In this document: positions 1 to 7,018 of the stretch, in pieces
How the letters are laid out: each line of letters starts with the position of its first letter
How positions within the stretch are numbered: the first letter of the stretch is position 1
Position numbers and translations under genes: made by a program
The notes under the pieces: generated by a model
What the model saw: only the letters and a program-made list of their open reading frames with translations
What the model was told of the DNA's origin: nothing
The model's database searches: none
DNA from: JBBIGV01 sp037447335
Lineage (GTDB): Bacteria; Bacteroidota; Ignavibacteria; Ignavibacteriales; Ignavibacteriaceae
NCBI GenBank assembly: GCA_037447335.1
Contig: JBBIGV010000029.1
Coordinates: 1 to 35,476, forward strand
Length of the DNA stretch: 35,476 bases
Direction of reading: 5' to 3'

Positions 1-2019
1 GAGCGGAGAAACATCTTTCAAATCCCAAATTTGCTTGAGCTTAAACCCGACTGCTTTACCGCTTCTTGTATTATCGTGGTGGTCGGCGCTAAAGAAACTT
101 CTCGGCAAAACAAAAGCAATTTGTCCGTGCTCGCTTAAAAAGTAACTGCTGCAGTATGCCAAAAATATTGCCGCTATTTCGAGGTGAGGAAAGTTAGCAA
201 CTTTTACCGGCTTCACTTTATATTTATCTGCCAACGCATTTAGTATGTTTTGGTAATCTTCATTCCTTATGGAGCTGTAAGTAAACCAGGGCGGATTGCC
301 GATAACATAATCAAACTTGCCTGCAAGGAAATAAGGCTTGTAAAGATTCTGCACAATAAACTTCCAGATGCTGTCTCTTCCTTTTTCTTTAACAGCTTTT
401 AATCCTGTATAAATTTTATAAAAACTTTCTATTACCTGCTTATTTGCCCCCGATTTATTGCCGTTCTTTGCAAAATGCTTCCTGAAAATATTTTCAAAAA
501 CTTCCTCTGTTTCTTTTCTTTTACCCATAGTCTGCTCTGCAAGGTCATCGCAAATTCCGAGTGCTTCATCAAACAGTTTAACATCTTCAAGTATTTGTGT
601 GGTTAAGTGATACTTTTCTTTATCAATGTTCAGAAGAAATTCATTGCCGAAAAGATTCTGTACTCCTTCAGGTGCAAGAAGCGTGTTTGCCAGAATTATG
701 TTAAGGTAAACAGGTTTCTTTGCATTTATTATTTCCTTGCCGAGCGCAAGCAGCAAAGTTGTTTTTGCTATCTGCACACTAAGCGGGTGAATATCAATTC
801 CGTAAATCTGCTCGTTTAATTCTTCAACTGTTACACCGGGATTAAGCTCTTTAATCCTGTGAATAGCCGCTCTTAAAAAAGAACCGCTTCCGCAGGCAGG
901 ATCGAGTATCTTATCGGTATTACTGAACTGAAACTCTTTTACAATTCTTTCGCAAAGCCAGTCGGGTGTATAATACTCACCGAGAGAATGTCTAGTATCA
1001 ATATCAATAAGCTCCTGGTAAACACCTTTAAGAATATCTTCATCAACATTATCAAACTCAAAGTTGGAAATTTCCTGTGCAATGAGGCGGAAAACTTTTT
1101 TCAGGTTGTTGAAGCTTCGCTCGGTATTAACCCAGTGGAAGAAATCGTTGTCAACAAAATTGCGGATGTTATACTTGTGGAAGATTGTACCATCGAGAAT
1201 ACCTTTCAGTTCGGAGTCGTCAATGTACTCGTCATTTGACACAACACTATAGGCGAGCATTTTAGAAAATACACTCAGGTAAGTATGGATAAGAAAAATG
1301 TTATCGCGTGCATCAAAAGAACCGTAAGCAATGCTCAAGAATTTACTCCACTGCTCATAAGAAACCTGCACTTCACCAAACTTCTTTGCTTCATTAAACC
1401 ATTTGTTCAATTCACGGAAAGACTCGATAAAAATATTACTCTGGTAACCGAATGCTTCTTCAATTCTTTTAAGAGTTGCGCGCTGCTTTTCTTCCTTGAA
1501 AAGGAAACGGTCAATCCAGTAATAAAAATCTTCTGCATTTCTATCGTTAAGAACAAATGAAGCGCTTTTAACTTCATTAAGGATAAGCTCGTGTTCCTGC
1601 AAAGTTTCTATTCTGTCAAGACAAGTAACATCCGGCGCAAAAACTTTCCAGTTAATAAAGTCGGAAGCAATCAAAGTAAAATTATATCCTTCTCCGGATC
1701 TTAATTGACCAAGCAGGTAACCAGCTAACTGTTCTTTAGCGTGGTCTATGGTGAGCTTAAGGTTATTTTCGTATTCGATAATTATTTTGTTGTAGAGAGT
1801 GTCAGCGCTTCCCCTATGCAGTTTTTCTTTGCGCGGTATATTAACAATAGTTTTCTCAGCGCCCAGAGTTATTTTATCAACCAGGCTGAGTATTTCTTTA
1901 TCACCTGCATAAAGCCTGTTTAACAAATCCTTAAAAGCTTCCTTTTTAGTAAGCTCTTTATTGGCGGATTTAATTTTTAATAAGTATTCCTTTATATGAA
2001 CTGCTTTGTTATTCTTCAC
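1..2019 (-). CDS. DNA adenine methyltransferase / type IIG-like restriction-modification enzyme, partial
   Basis: An uninterrupted minus-strand frame runs from about 2067 to the left edge, giving 673 visible residues from a GTG at 2019; the C-terminus lies outside the window. No ATG is available in frame, so GTG is the best start, although the ribosome binding site is weak. Motif I (DPACGSGSFL, about residues 371-380) and the catalytic motif IV NPPW (about 575-578) are those of N6-adenine methylases, and GEYYTPDWLC just before motif I is typical of Eco57I/type I-like enzymes. Near residues 72-85 the segment GSAD...IIIEYE, followed by AKEQLAGYL, resembles a PD-(D/E)xK nuclease core, which would make this a fused restriction-methylation protein. 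The likely role is self/non-self DNA discrimination. The nuclease assignment is inference; the methylase call is firm. The missing part should hold the target-recognition domain. Confidence 0.88.
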   Translation of the reverse strand, partial: MKNNKAVHIKEYLLKIKSANKELTKKEAFKDLLNRLYAGDKEILSLVDKITLGAEKTIVNIPRKEKLHRGSADTLYNKIIIEYENNLKLTIDHAKEQLAGYLLGQLRSGEGYNFTLIASDFINWKVFAPDVTCLDRIETLQEHELILNEVKSASFVLNDRNAEDFYYWIDRFLFKEEKQRATLKRIEEAFGYQSNIFIESFRELNKWFNEAKKFGEVQVSYEQWSKFLSIAYGSFDARDNIFLIHTYLSVFSKMLAYSVVSNDEYIDDSELKGILDGTIFHKYNIRNFVDNDFFHWVNTERSFNNLKKVFRLIAQEISNFEFDNVDEDILKGVYQELIDIDTRHSLGEYYTPDWLCERIVKEFQFSNTDKILDPACGSGSFLRAAIHRIKELNPGVTVEELNEQIYGIDIHPLSVQIAKTTLLLALGKEIINAKKPVYLNIILANTLLAPEGVQNLFGNEFLLNIDKEKYHLTTQILEDVKLFDEALGICDDLAEQTMGKRKETEEVFENIFRKHFAKNGNKSGANKQVIESFYKIYTGLKAVKEKGRDSIWKFIVQNLYKPYFLAGKFDYVIGNPPWFTYSSIRNEDYQNILNALADKYKVKPVKVANFPHLEIAAIFLAYCSSYFLSEHGQIAFVLPRSFFSADHHDNTRSGKAVGFKLKQIWDLKDVSPL

Positions 2020-2092
2020 TGATAAGAGATTCCCGGATAATTTTATGCAAACATAACAATAATTAAATTAATTAACATTTTTACAAAGCTAT

Positions 2093-2594
2093 TTAAAGAT
2101 GCACCGCAGCAGTGCTTGTCCTGTTTACCTTCCTGCCCGCTATTTGATTACCTATGACAGCTAAATACAAAATCGGGTTGGGATTCTTCTTCATTTCCGT
2201 TTTCAGGGCTTTGTTAAAAAATATGACTACTGAATATTCTTCACCTGCTTCAGCGTTCTGAATGGTATTTAATTATACGGTGGTAAGAGTTAGTTCCCTC
2301 TGCTTTTACTTTTGACCAGATGTCCTTTAACTGCGGTATCGAATTTACCGTAACTGCAAATTTCACTGAAGCGGCGAAATTGGCTCTGCCTTTCTTTGCA
2401 AGCTTCGACTGGCTTATCTTGTATTTCTTCGGACTTGCCGATACGAATTTTTTTCCGTGCATTTCACGGAATACTACATCTCCGACTTTTCCTGATACAA
2501 ATCCGATTACAGTTTTATTTACCGTGCCATTTTTTACCTCCTGTTCAGCCGCAATATAATACCGTGATATTTCCACTCCAAATGCGTTCTGCAT
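2093..2594 (-). pseudogene. Frameshifted small GKVG-type protein (DUF6266-like)
   Basis: An ATG at 2594 opens a 114-residue frame that stops at 2250. Its middle part, IGFVSGKVGDVVFREMHGKK followed by a Lys/Ser/Gln-rich stretch, a KFAV segment and LKDIW, resembles small Bacteroidota proteins of the DUF6266 type, whose role is unknown. The frame ends abruptly after HRIIKYHSER. Shifting by one base continues a sensible protein, IQNAEAGEEYSVVIFFNKAL and on to a stop at 2093-2095, adding about 55 residues. The simplest reading is a single-base indel near 2265 in a once longer gene. The family assignment is tentative. The neighbours are a methyltransferase downstream and repeat clusters upstream, which fits a decaying accessory gene. 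Confidence 0.5.
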
Positions 2595-2706
2595 GCGTTC
2601 CGGATGCGGTCAAACTATGATTCAACCCGGTCATAAAATGTTTAATGTCACTTCTGTCTTTTACTGCTGTTAAAGCCAAAAAGCAATGACAGGAACTGTA
2701 AAACGA

Positions 2707-2724
2707 TTCTTTTGAGACAGCCTC
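2707..2724. mobile_element. Solitary insertion-sequence-like terminus
   Basis: Read on the minus strand this is GAGGCTGTCTCAAAAGAA, a sequence typical of insertion sequence ends. Its outer end (2724) abuts exactly the point where a palindrome complete at 4926-4945 has lost its left arm. No transposase or matching partner end is visible in the window, so this is interpreted as a remnant. Confidence 0.4.
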
Positions 2725-2938
2725 TAAATGTCGGGGCTATTGGAAAATTTTAATCAGAATTAATTTTTAGAATTTTGAAATTAATAGGAGGCTGACCAAA
2801 AAGTAAATTTTGCAAACAACTCTGAATTTATATGTCTGATTTCAGATTAAATTCAAATTCATCGTAGCACAGATTAGTAATCTGTGCTACATTTTGGTCA
2901 GCCTCTTAGAGAGAAATCAACCATACCATCCGGGCTTT
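2725..2938. repeat. 214-bp dispersed repeat, copy 1 (contains 118-bp element)
   Basis: This stretch is repeated at 4934-5147 with a constant offset of 2209. It consists of a left flank (TAAATGTCGGGGC... to ...ATTAATAG), the 118-bp inverted-repeat element, and a right flank beginning TTAGAGAGAAATCAACC. The two copies lie in the same orientation on either side of the AbiE toxin-antitoxin operon, so they could recombine and delete it. Confidence 0.85.
2788..2905. mobile_element. 118-bp MITE-like element, copy 1
   Basis: The element begins GAGGCTGACCAAAA and ends TTTTGGTCAGCCTC, a perfect 14-bp terminal inverted repeat (18 bp with one mismatch). Inside is a palindrome with 13-nt arms around one central base (2864-2890; arm GTAGCACAGATTA) and a smaller TCTGATTTCAGA hairpin. 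It has no coding capacity. Copies at 4997-5114 and 30442-30559 appear identical. The structure is that of a non-autonomous element mobilised in trans by a transposase that recognises GAGGCTG-type ends; no such transposase is in the window. Confidence 0.8.
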
Positions 2939-2957
2939 CCCGAAGGGATCCTTTGGA
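2938..2957. mobile_element. ~20-nt double-hairpin micro-element, copy 1
   Basis: The unit is TCCCGAAGGGA followed by TCCTTTGGA, two adjacent mini-palindromes sharing a base. It splits a GGGCTTTAGCCC palindrome that is intact at 4861-4872: here GGGCTT is followed by the unit and then TAGCCCAAA. A closely related 22-nt unit interrupts a duplicated tRNA-Arg piece at 12443-12464. Confidence 0.6.
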
Positions 2958-3062
2958 TAGCCCAAACAAACAAACTGCTATTTGCAGTTAAAGTTTTGAC
3001 AAAAGATTTTTAACAATGAAATCATAAGCTTTGTATTGATTGTATTCAATATCAGGACGGAG

Positions 3063-3773
3063 TCATCCGGCTATATCGCCTGAAAATTCCTGATCATCTA
3101 TTTTTTCTGATAAATTTGAAATGAAGTCAGATTGTGTGATAGAGAGTCCTACATTTGAAATGTATTGATTAAAAGCGTGAATTATTTTACCGAAATCCAG
3201 ATTGATAATTTGATGTGCATAGTAAATATCAAACAAATCCCTGCCTTTACTTCTCTGATATAATGCGCGAAGCTTTGTTGCTAATAGTTCCTCTACTGAA
3301 AAGATTGTCAACAAACACTCACCGGTGAAATAACTACTATTAACGGTATGCTTCAACTGCATTAAATCATAAACGTGAAAGTGTTCACGAGTATTAATTT
3401 CAATTTTTAATTTAAGACGAGTAACCGGTTCATATTCAGAATCAAAGCGATAAATTAGTGTAGCGTTATGTTCAGCAGCATTATAATTGGCGCTGCCAAG
3501 AAAATTTAATCTTTGGCGAAGTAGAGTAAACAGGGGACCAATTTCTCCAGGATGCAGTTGAACTAAATCAATATCTTCTGAATATCTTGCCGCAGGTTTA
3601 AGAAATAATTTATGTAAAGCAGTTCCACCTCTGAAAGCCAACTGATATGAAAGTTCTGTATCAGAAAAGATTTCCACTAATGCCCGTTCAATAATAAAAT
3701 CCTGTTCAATCTGATTGTTACTGATCCAGGGAGAATTTCTACTCCATTCAGTTATAAATGCCTTTGGGATCAT
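3063..3773 (-). CDS. abiEii: AbiEii-type nucleotidyltransferase toxin, truncated by an in-frame TGA
   Basis: The toxin half of an AbiE (type IV) toxin-antitoxin / abortive infection pair. The nucleotidyltransferase signatures are present: GGTAL (residues 49-53), SEDIDL (65-70, metal-binding aspartates), KIEIN (123-127) and the C-terminal RSKGRDLFDIYYA (174-186). The start ATG overlaps the antitoxin stop as TGATG, indicating translational coupling. The frame stops with TGA at 3063-3065, but the same frame then reads LRPDIEYNQYKAYDFIVKNL and a few more residues to TAA at 2988-2990, which is what the end of an AbiEii protein normally looks like. The annotated protein (236 residues) therefore lacks about 24 residues. 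It may be inactive, attenuated, or produced at low level by readthrough. The family is known to modify nucleic-acid targets using NTPs. Confidence 0.88.
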   Translation of the reverse strand: MIPKAFITEWSRNSPWISNNQIEQDFIIERALVEIFSDTELSYQLAFRGGTALHKLFLKPAARYSEDIDLVQLHPGEIGPLFTLLRQRLNFLGSANYNAAEHNATLIYRFDSEYEPVTRLKLKIEINTREHFHVYDLMQLKHTVNSSYFTGECLLTIFSVEELLATKLRALYQRSKGRDLFDIYYAHQIINLDFGKIIHAFNQYISNVGLSITQSDFISNLSEKIDDQEFSGDIAG

Positions 3774-4588
3774 CAGAAGTCAGTTTCAATCTTATAATTT
3801 TCAATCACTTTCCAATCATCATTAACATTAAAACCGGCTTTTTTACTGCCTGGTTTCAATGGTACGCGGAAAAGTTTTTTACCGGACAGAAAATCTTTTA
3901 TGATTAAAGATAATTCCTTTTTATGCAATACAACATCCAGAATATATCCGAGACGCTGCAATACACTTAAAGAAATATTATCATTCAAAACTTCTTTAAG
4001 TTTTTCCGGCGACATAGAATCTGACAATTCATATAAAATGGTTGAGGCACGATTAAGTCCGCCAATTCTTTGCTGATAATCAATTAAATCAACTGCGGTT
4101 AATTCCGGATTTGAAATATTTATATAACCAGCATCAGTTTTTCTTTTCTCTATTCCATTTACAGCCAAAGAATTTTTGACAACATAATTAATTTTTAATC
4201 CTTCAACATTAGTTGGACGTATAGCAGGTTTATTAATAAAGATATAATACTCCATTGCCTGCTGATGTGAAACGCCGTGCAGCGCAGCAGCAGATAATAA
4301 ACCAACGTAATACTGCCGATTAAGGTAAGAGAACAACTGATCAATAAACAGTTCGGGCGGTATAATTTTCCTGTGCTTATACTCAGGTGGAATTATAACA
4401 TAGAAACCTTTATAGATTGATAGTATTTTTTGTTTTGATGACAACCTGTTCAATGAAAGCTTCAAAGCAGCTTTCGAGTGAGTAGGGTAAGCATCTATCA
4501 ATTCTTTAAAACTAAAAAACAACCGACCATTTGACTGTAACGAGCTTACATAATCGTCTAAGTAATTATATATTTTATCTTTTTTCAT
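3773..4588 (-). CDS. abiEi: AbiEi-type antitoxin / transcriptional regulator
   Basis: The antitoxin partner of AbiEii. From the chosen ATG at 4588 the protein (271 residues) starts MKKDKIYNYLDDYV and has an N-terminal winged-helix region (about residues 10-70), then the AbiEi body with LLSAAALHGVSHQQ and a C-terminal part ending in ETDF. The frame is open for 29 more codons to an ATG at 4675, but that extension is Cys/Ile-rich and unlike AbiEi N-termini, so the internal start is preferred. Neither start has a clear ribosome binding site. The stop overlaps the toxin start by one base. AbiEi proteins generally repress their own operon by binding inverted repeats; TCACATTGTGA at 4618-4628 is a candidate. 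Confidence 0.88.
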   Translation of the reverse strand: MKKDKIYNYLDDYVSSLQSNGRLFFSFKELIDAYPTHSKAALKLSLNRLSSKQKILSIYKGFYVIIPPEYKHRKIIPPELFIDQLFSYLNRQYYVGLLSAAALHGVSHQQAMEYYIFINKPAIRPTNVEGLKINYVVKNSLAVNGIEKRKTDAGYINISNPELTAVDLIDYQQRIGGLNRASTILYELSDSMSPEKLKEVLNDNISLSVLQRLGYILDVVLHKKELSLIIKDFLSGKKLFRVPLKPGSKKAGFNVNDDWKVIENYKIETDF

Positions 4589-4617
4589 AAATAACGAGTA
4601 TTTGTTTGCGAAAAGTA

Positions 4618-4628
4618 TCACATTGTGA
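4618..4628. promoter_or_regulatory. Possible operator of the abiE operon
   Basis: TCACATTGTGA is an 11-bp palindrome (5-nt arms around one base) located 30 bp upstream of the preferred abiEi start. AbiEi antitoxins are known autorepressors, so this is a plausible binding site. A palindrome this short can occur by chance. Confidence 0.3.
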
Positions 4629-4771
4629 GAACTATTGCAAATGATCACTCGAAAAATATTGGCACAAATACACAATATGTCTAAAAAAGAGGGTTTTTAA
4701 GAAATAATGAAGGGAAGTCATTAAATGCATTTTGTACGTTTATGAAGGTTTGTTTAAGGTTGAAAAATATT

Positions 4772-4872
4772 AAAAATTTAATCAGAATTGGTTTGTAAAA
4801 TTCAAAAATGAATAGCACCGAACTTTAGTTCGGGTTAAGGAGAAATCAACCATACCTGCTGGGCTTTAGCCC
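4772..4872. repeat. Diverged repeat module without the 118-bp element
   Basis: The segment AATTTAATCAGAATT...AATAG (to 4815), a central palindromic cell (4816-4834, CACCGAACTTTAGTTCGGG), then TTAAGGAGAAATCAACCATACC and GGGCTTTAGCCC. It parallels the flanks of the 118-bp element at 2725-2938 and 4934-5147, with the 19-bp palindromic cell in the place where those copies carry the element. Confidence 0.6.
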
Positions 4873-4882
4873 AAATAAATTT

Positions 4883-4898
4883 TTGGACTAAAGTCCAA
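4883..4898. repeat. Short palindrome
   Basis: TTGGACTAAAGTCCAA, 7-nt arms around AA. It is one of a family of AAAG/CTTT-centred palindromes in this interval, including GGGCTTTAGCCC at 4861-4872. Confidence 0.5.
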
Positions 4899-4925
4899 TC
4901 GGTGTTTGGGGGATTTTAATTTTTT

Positions 4926-4945
4926 CCCCGACTTAAATGTCGGGG
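4926..4945. repeat. Palindrome CCCCGAC...GTCGGGG
   Basis: Arms CCCCGAC and GTCGGGG around TTAAAT. The equivalent site at 2725 keeps only the right arm and is joined to an insertion-sequence-like end, so this copy shows the undisturbed arrangement. Confidence 0.55.
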
Positions 4946-5147
4946 CTATTGGAAAATTTTAATCAGAATTAATTTTTAGAATTTTGAAATTAATAGGAGG
5001 CTGACCAAAAAGTAAATTTTGCAAACAACTCTGAATTTATATGTCTGATTTCAGATTAAATTCAAATTCATCGTAGCACAGATTAGTAATCTGTGCTACA
5101 TTTTGGTCAGCCTCTTAGAGAGAAATCAACCATACCATCCGGGCTTT
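4934..5147. repeat. 214-bp dispersed repeat, copy 2
   Basis: Collinear with 2725-2938. The match ends at CGGGCTTT: copy 1 continues into the ~20-nt double hairpin, while this copy continues ACCGATGGGAT, possibly a decayed relative of the first half of that unit. Confidence 0.85.
4997..5114. mobile_element. 118-bp MITE-like element, copy 2
   Basis: Same length and the same 14-bp terminal inverted repeats and internal palindrome as the copies at 2788-2905 and 30442-30559. No difference between the copies was found by eye, which suggests recent spread or gene conversion. Confidence 0.8.
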
Positions 5148-5294
5148 ACCGATGGGATAAAAAGCTTCTGATAGTTGATTTAACTATAGCTATCCCGTTA
5201 GGGATTGAATATTTATAGAATTAACGTGAGCGATCAATTTTTTGGTTGATGTGAAATGAATGTATAACAAAGATTTTATCGAAGTGTAGTGAGC

Positions 5295-5333
5295 AATAAA
5301 AAAGGGTGCAATCCTGAGATGAGTGCACCCTTT
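5295..5333 (-). terminator. Rho-independent terminator of the TonB receptor / T9SS protein operon
   Basis: On the minus strand AAAGGGTGCA and TGCACCCTTT form a perfect 10-bp stem with a 13-nt loop, followed by a T-rich tail (TTTTTTATT, including the stem end). It lies about 40 bp downstream of the gene that stops at 5372. Confidence 0.8.
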
Positions 5334-5371
5334 GTCGAAGGAGAGCGAGCTGGATAGAAAGAGTAATCTCT

Positions 5372-6985
5372 TTATTTCAGTAAATTCATTTTTTTGCTTA
5401 CAACTGTATTGCCTGCCTGTAATTGATAAACATACACACCTGAAGCAAGATCAGCAGCATTAAAAGAAACTGTATAAGTGCCCGCTGATACTTCCTGATT
5501 TACAAGTATTGCAACTTCCTGCCCGAGTATGTTATATACAGAAAGTTTAACAAAAGAATTTTCCGGAACCGAATATCGTATCGCGGTTGAAGGATTGAAC
5601 GGATTCGGGAAATTTTGTTCAAGCATAAATCCGGTTATTCTGTTTTCATCACCTTCACCGATGTTTGTTAGATATCCGACAGGGTTCCAGTTTGTCCATC
5701 CCGTTGTCCAGTCAGTGTTGCCGAAAGCGCCGACAAATGTACCAGCCGGATCAAAGAAACCGTCTGCAGGTGGAGTGCCTGCGCCTGTCCATGCAGGCGA
5801 GCCTTGCATAGGACGGAAATTTGGATTAAAGAAGTCATAAGGATTTGTAAGCATCACATCTGCATTTGAAGTATAAGTTCTTCCGCCGGAGTTTGTGAAC
5901 CATTGGTTTACATTAAAATTCAATCCGCCTGCATTAGCAGTATCGAGAGAGCTGGAAGTCCATCCGGAAATAATGCTGTTATTTACCCACATAGTTCCGT
6001 CAATAGCTCCCTGAATAGTATGGACGCCATCCAATCTGATACCTCTGGGCCAGCCCATTATTATCGCGTTAGATACTTTATTAAGTGAAGACCTTCTTAA
6101 ATGCATCCCTCTTCCGAACAATGGATTTACTGTTGTGCCTTCATTGTATTTTGGACCAACTAAAGTAACGTTCCAGTATATCGGAGAAGTTCTTGGAGTA
6201 TTTGTTGATCCGGAACCATCGTTATCCGATTCGAATCCGTTTGAAGTTGACTGATCGGCAACTTCATTATCTCTTAATGCAACAATGTATTGAAGCTTAC
6301 CGTTATATCCGAAGTCAGTATCGAAATCATCATCCCATGATCTGAAAGAAATAAGGTATTTACCGTTAACATTTCCTCCGAACCACTCGAATGAATCATC
6401 GCCGCAAAAACTAACCTGAATGTATTCTATTATTGTCCCTCTGCCCACACCGCCAAACGTCAGACCGTTAATTTCATTATTAAGACTGTACGCAAAACCT
6501 GCGTACTCAATCCGAACGTATCTCATTATTCCGCTGTCATCATCAGGGTTATTACCGCCGAAAATATCTCCCGGTCCTTCTATAGTTGCCGTACCACCCG
6601 GGACGTTAATCGGTGCATTCCCAAGAATTAATATTCCGGCCCAATCGCCGTAAGTGGGCTGCTGACCTGAACCTGCTTTAGCAAATTCACTTGTGAAAAC
6701 AATTGGTGCATCCACTCTTCCGTCAGCCATGATTTTACCGCCGGGTTTAATTATGAGTGCGCTTGCCGGGTCAGGTGTTCCGTCGTTAGCGCCAAAAATA
6801 AATGTGCCGGGTTCTATGTATAAGGTTGCTCCCGACTGGACTCTTACAAGACCCTTAAGCATATAAGTGTTGTTTGCTGTCATGTAATAGTCTGATGTTA
6901 TATCACCGGTTACGATGATATCCTGTGCATTTGATTGACTGAAGGTCAATCCAATCATTGCGAGTACTAATAGAAGTTTTCTCAT
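5372..6985 (-). CDS. Secreted T9SS-sorted beta-helix-like protein
   Basis: A 537-residue exported protein with a signal peptide (MRKLLLVLAMIGLTFSQSNA, cleavage before QD), a repetitive Gly/Asp/Asn-rich central region resembling a right-handed parallel beta-helix (about 25-440), and a C-terminal type IX secretion sorting domain (about 453-537, NFPNPFNPST and VYNILGQEV, ending SKKMNLLK). Acidic patches such as SWDDDFDTDF and SDNDGSGS could bind divalent metals; this is inference. It should be delivered to the cell surface or medium by T9SS. A strong AAGGAAGG ribosome binding site precedes the ATG. It starts 33 bp after the TonB receptor gene on the same strand and shares the terminator at 5295, so the two probably form one operon under the Pho-like array at 9922-9960. 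Its ligand or enzymatic activity cannot be read from the sequence. Confidence 0.88.
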   Translation of the reverse strand: MRKLLLVLAMIGLTFSQSNAQDIIVTGDITSDYYMTANNTYMLKGLVRVQSGATLYIEPGTFIFGANDGTPDPASALIIKPGGKIMADGRVDAPIVFTSEFAKAGSGQQPTYGDWAGILILGNAPINVPGGTATIEGPGDIFGGNNPDDDSGIMRYVRIEYAGFAYSLNNEINGLTFGGVGRGTIIEYIQVSFCGDDSFEWFGGNVNGKYLISFRSWDDDFDTDFGYNGKLQYIVALRDNEVADQSTSNGFESDNDGSGSTNTPRTSPIYWNVTLVGPKYNEGTTVNPLFGRGMHLRRSSLNKVSNAIIMGWPRGIRLDGVHTIQGAIDGTMWVNNSIISGWTSSSLDTANAGGLNFNVNQWFTNSGGRTYTSNADVMLTNPYDFFNPNFRPMQGSPAWTGAGTPPADGFFDPAGTFVGAFGNTDWTTGWTNWNPVGYLTNIGEGDENRITGFMLEQNFPNPFNPSTAIRYSVPENSFVKLSVYNILGQEVAILVNQEVSAGTYTVSFNAADLASGVYVYQLQAGNTVVSKKMNLLK

Positions 6986-7018
6986 TATTCCTTCCTTTTT
7001 GTTAATGATAATTTGTTA

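Larger units (their letters stand above)
4676..5371. other. Gene-free, repeat-dense interval
   Basis: No coding frame is supported. The interval holds a diverged repeat module (4772-4872), palindromes at 4818-4833, 4861-4872, 4883-4898 and 4926-4945, the second 214-bp repeat (4934-5147) with its 118-bp element, a small ATCCC-GTTA-GGGAT hairpin at about 5193-5206, and a terminator at 5295-5333 serving the minus-strand gene that ends at 5372. Confidence 0.7.

Noticed and set aside
607..1923. Several plus-strand reading frames of 60-91 residues
   Set aside because: They lie opposite the continuous methyltransferase frame on the minus strand, have no family motifs, and follow from its codon pattern.
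3063..3065. TGA as a sense codon (recoding) in this genome
   Set aside because: TGA ends several intact genes here (first Lol permease at 14228-14230, korB copy 2 at 35307-35309, abiEi at 3773-3775), so it is a normal stop codon.
2725..5147. CRISPR array
   Set aside because: The repeats are few, of unequal spacing and nested, with no regular repeat-spacer pattern.
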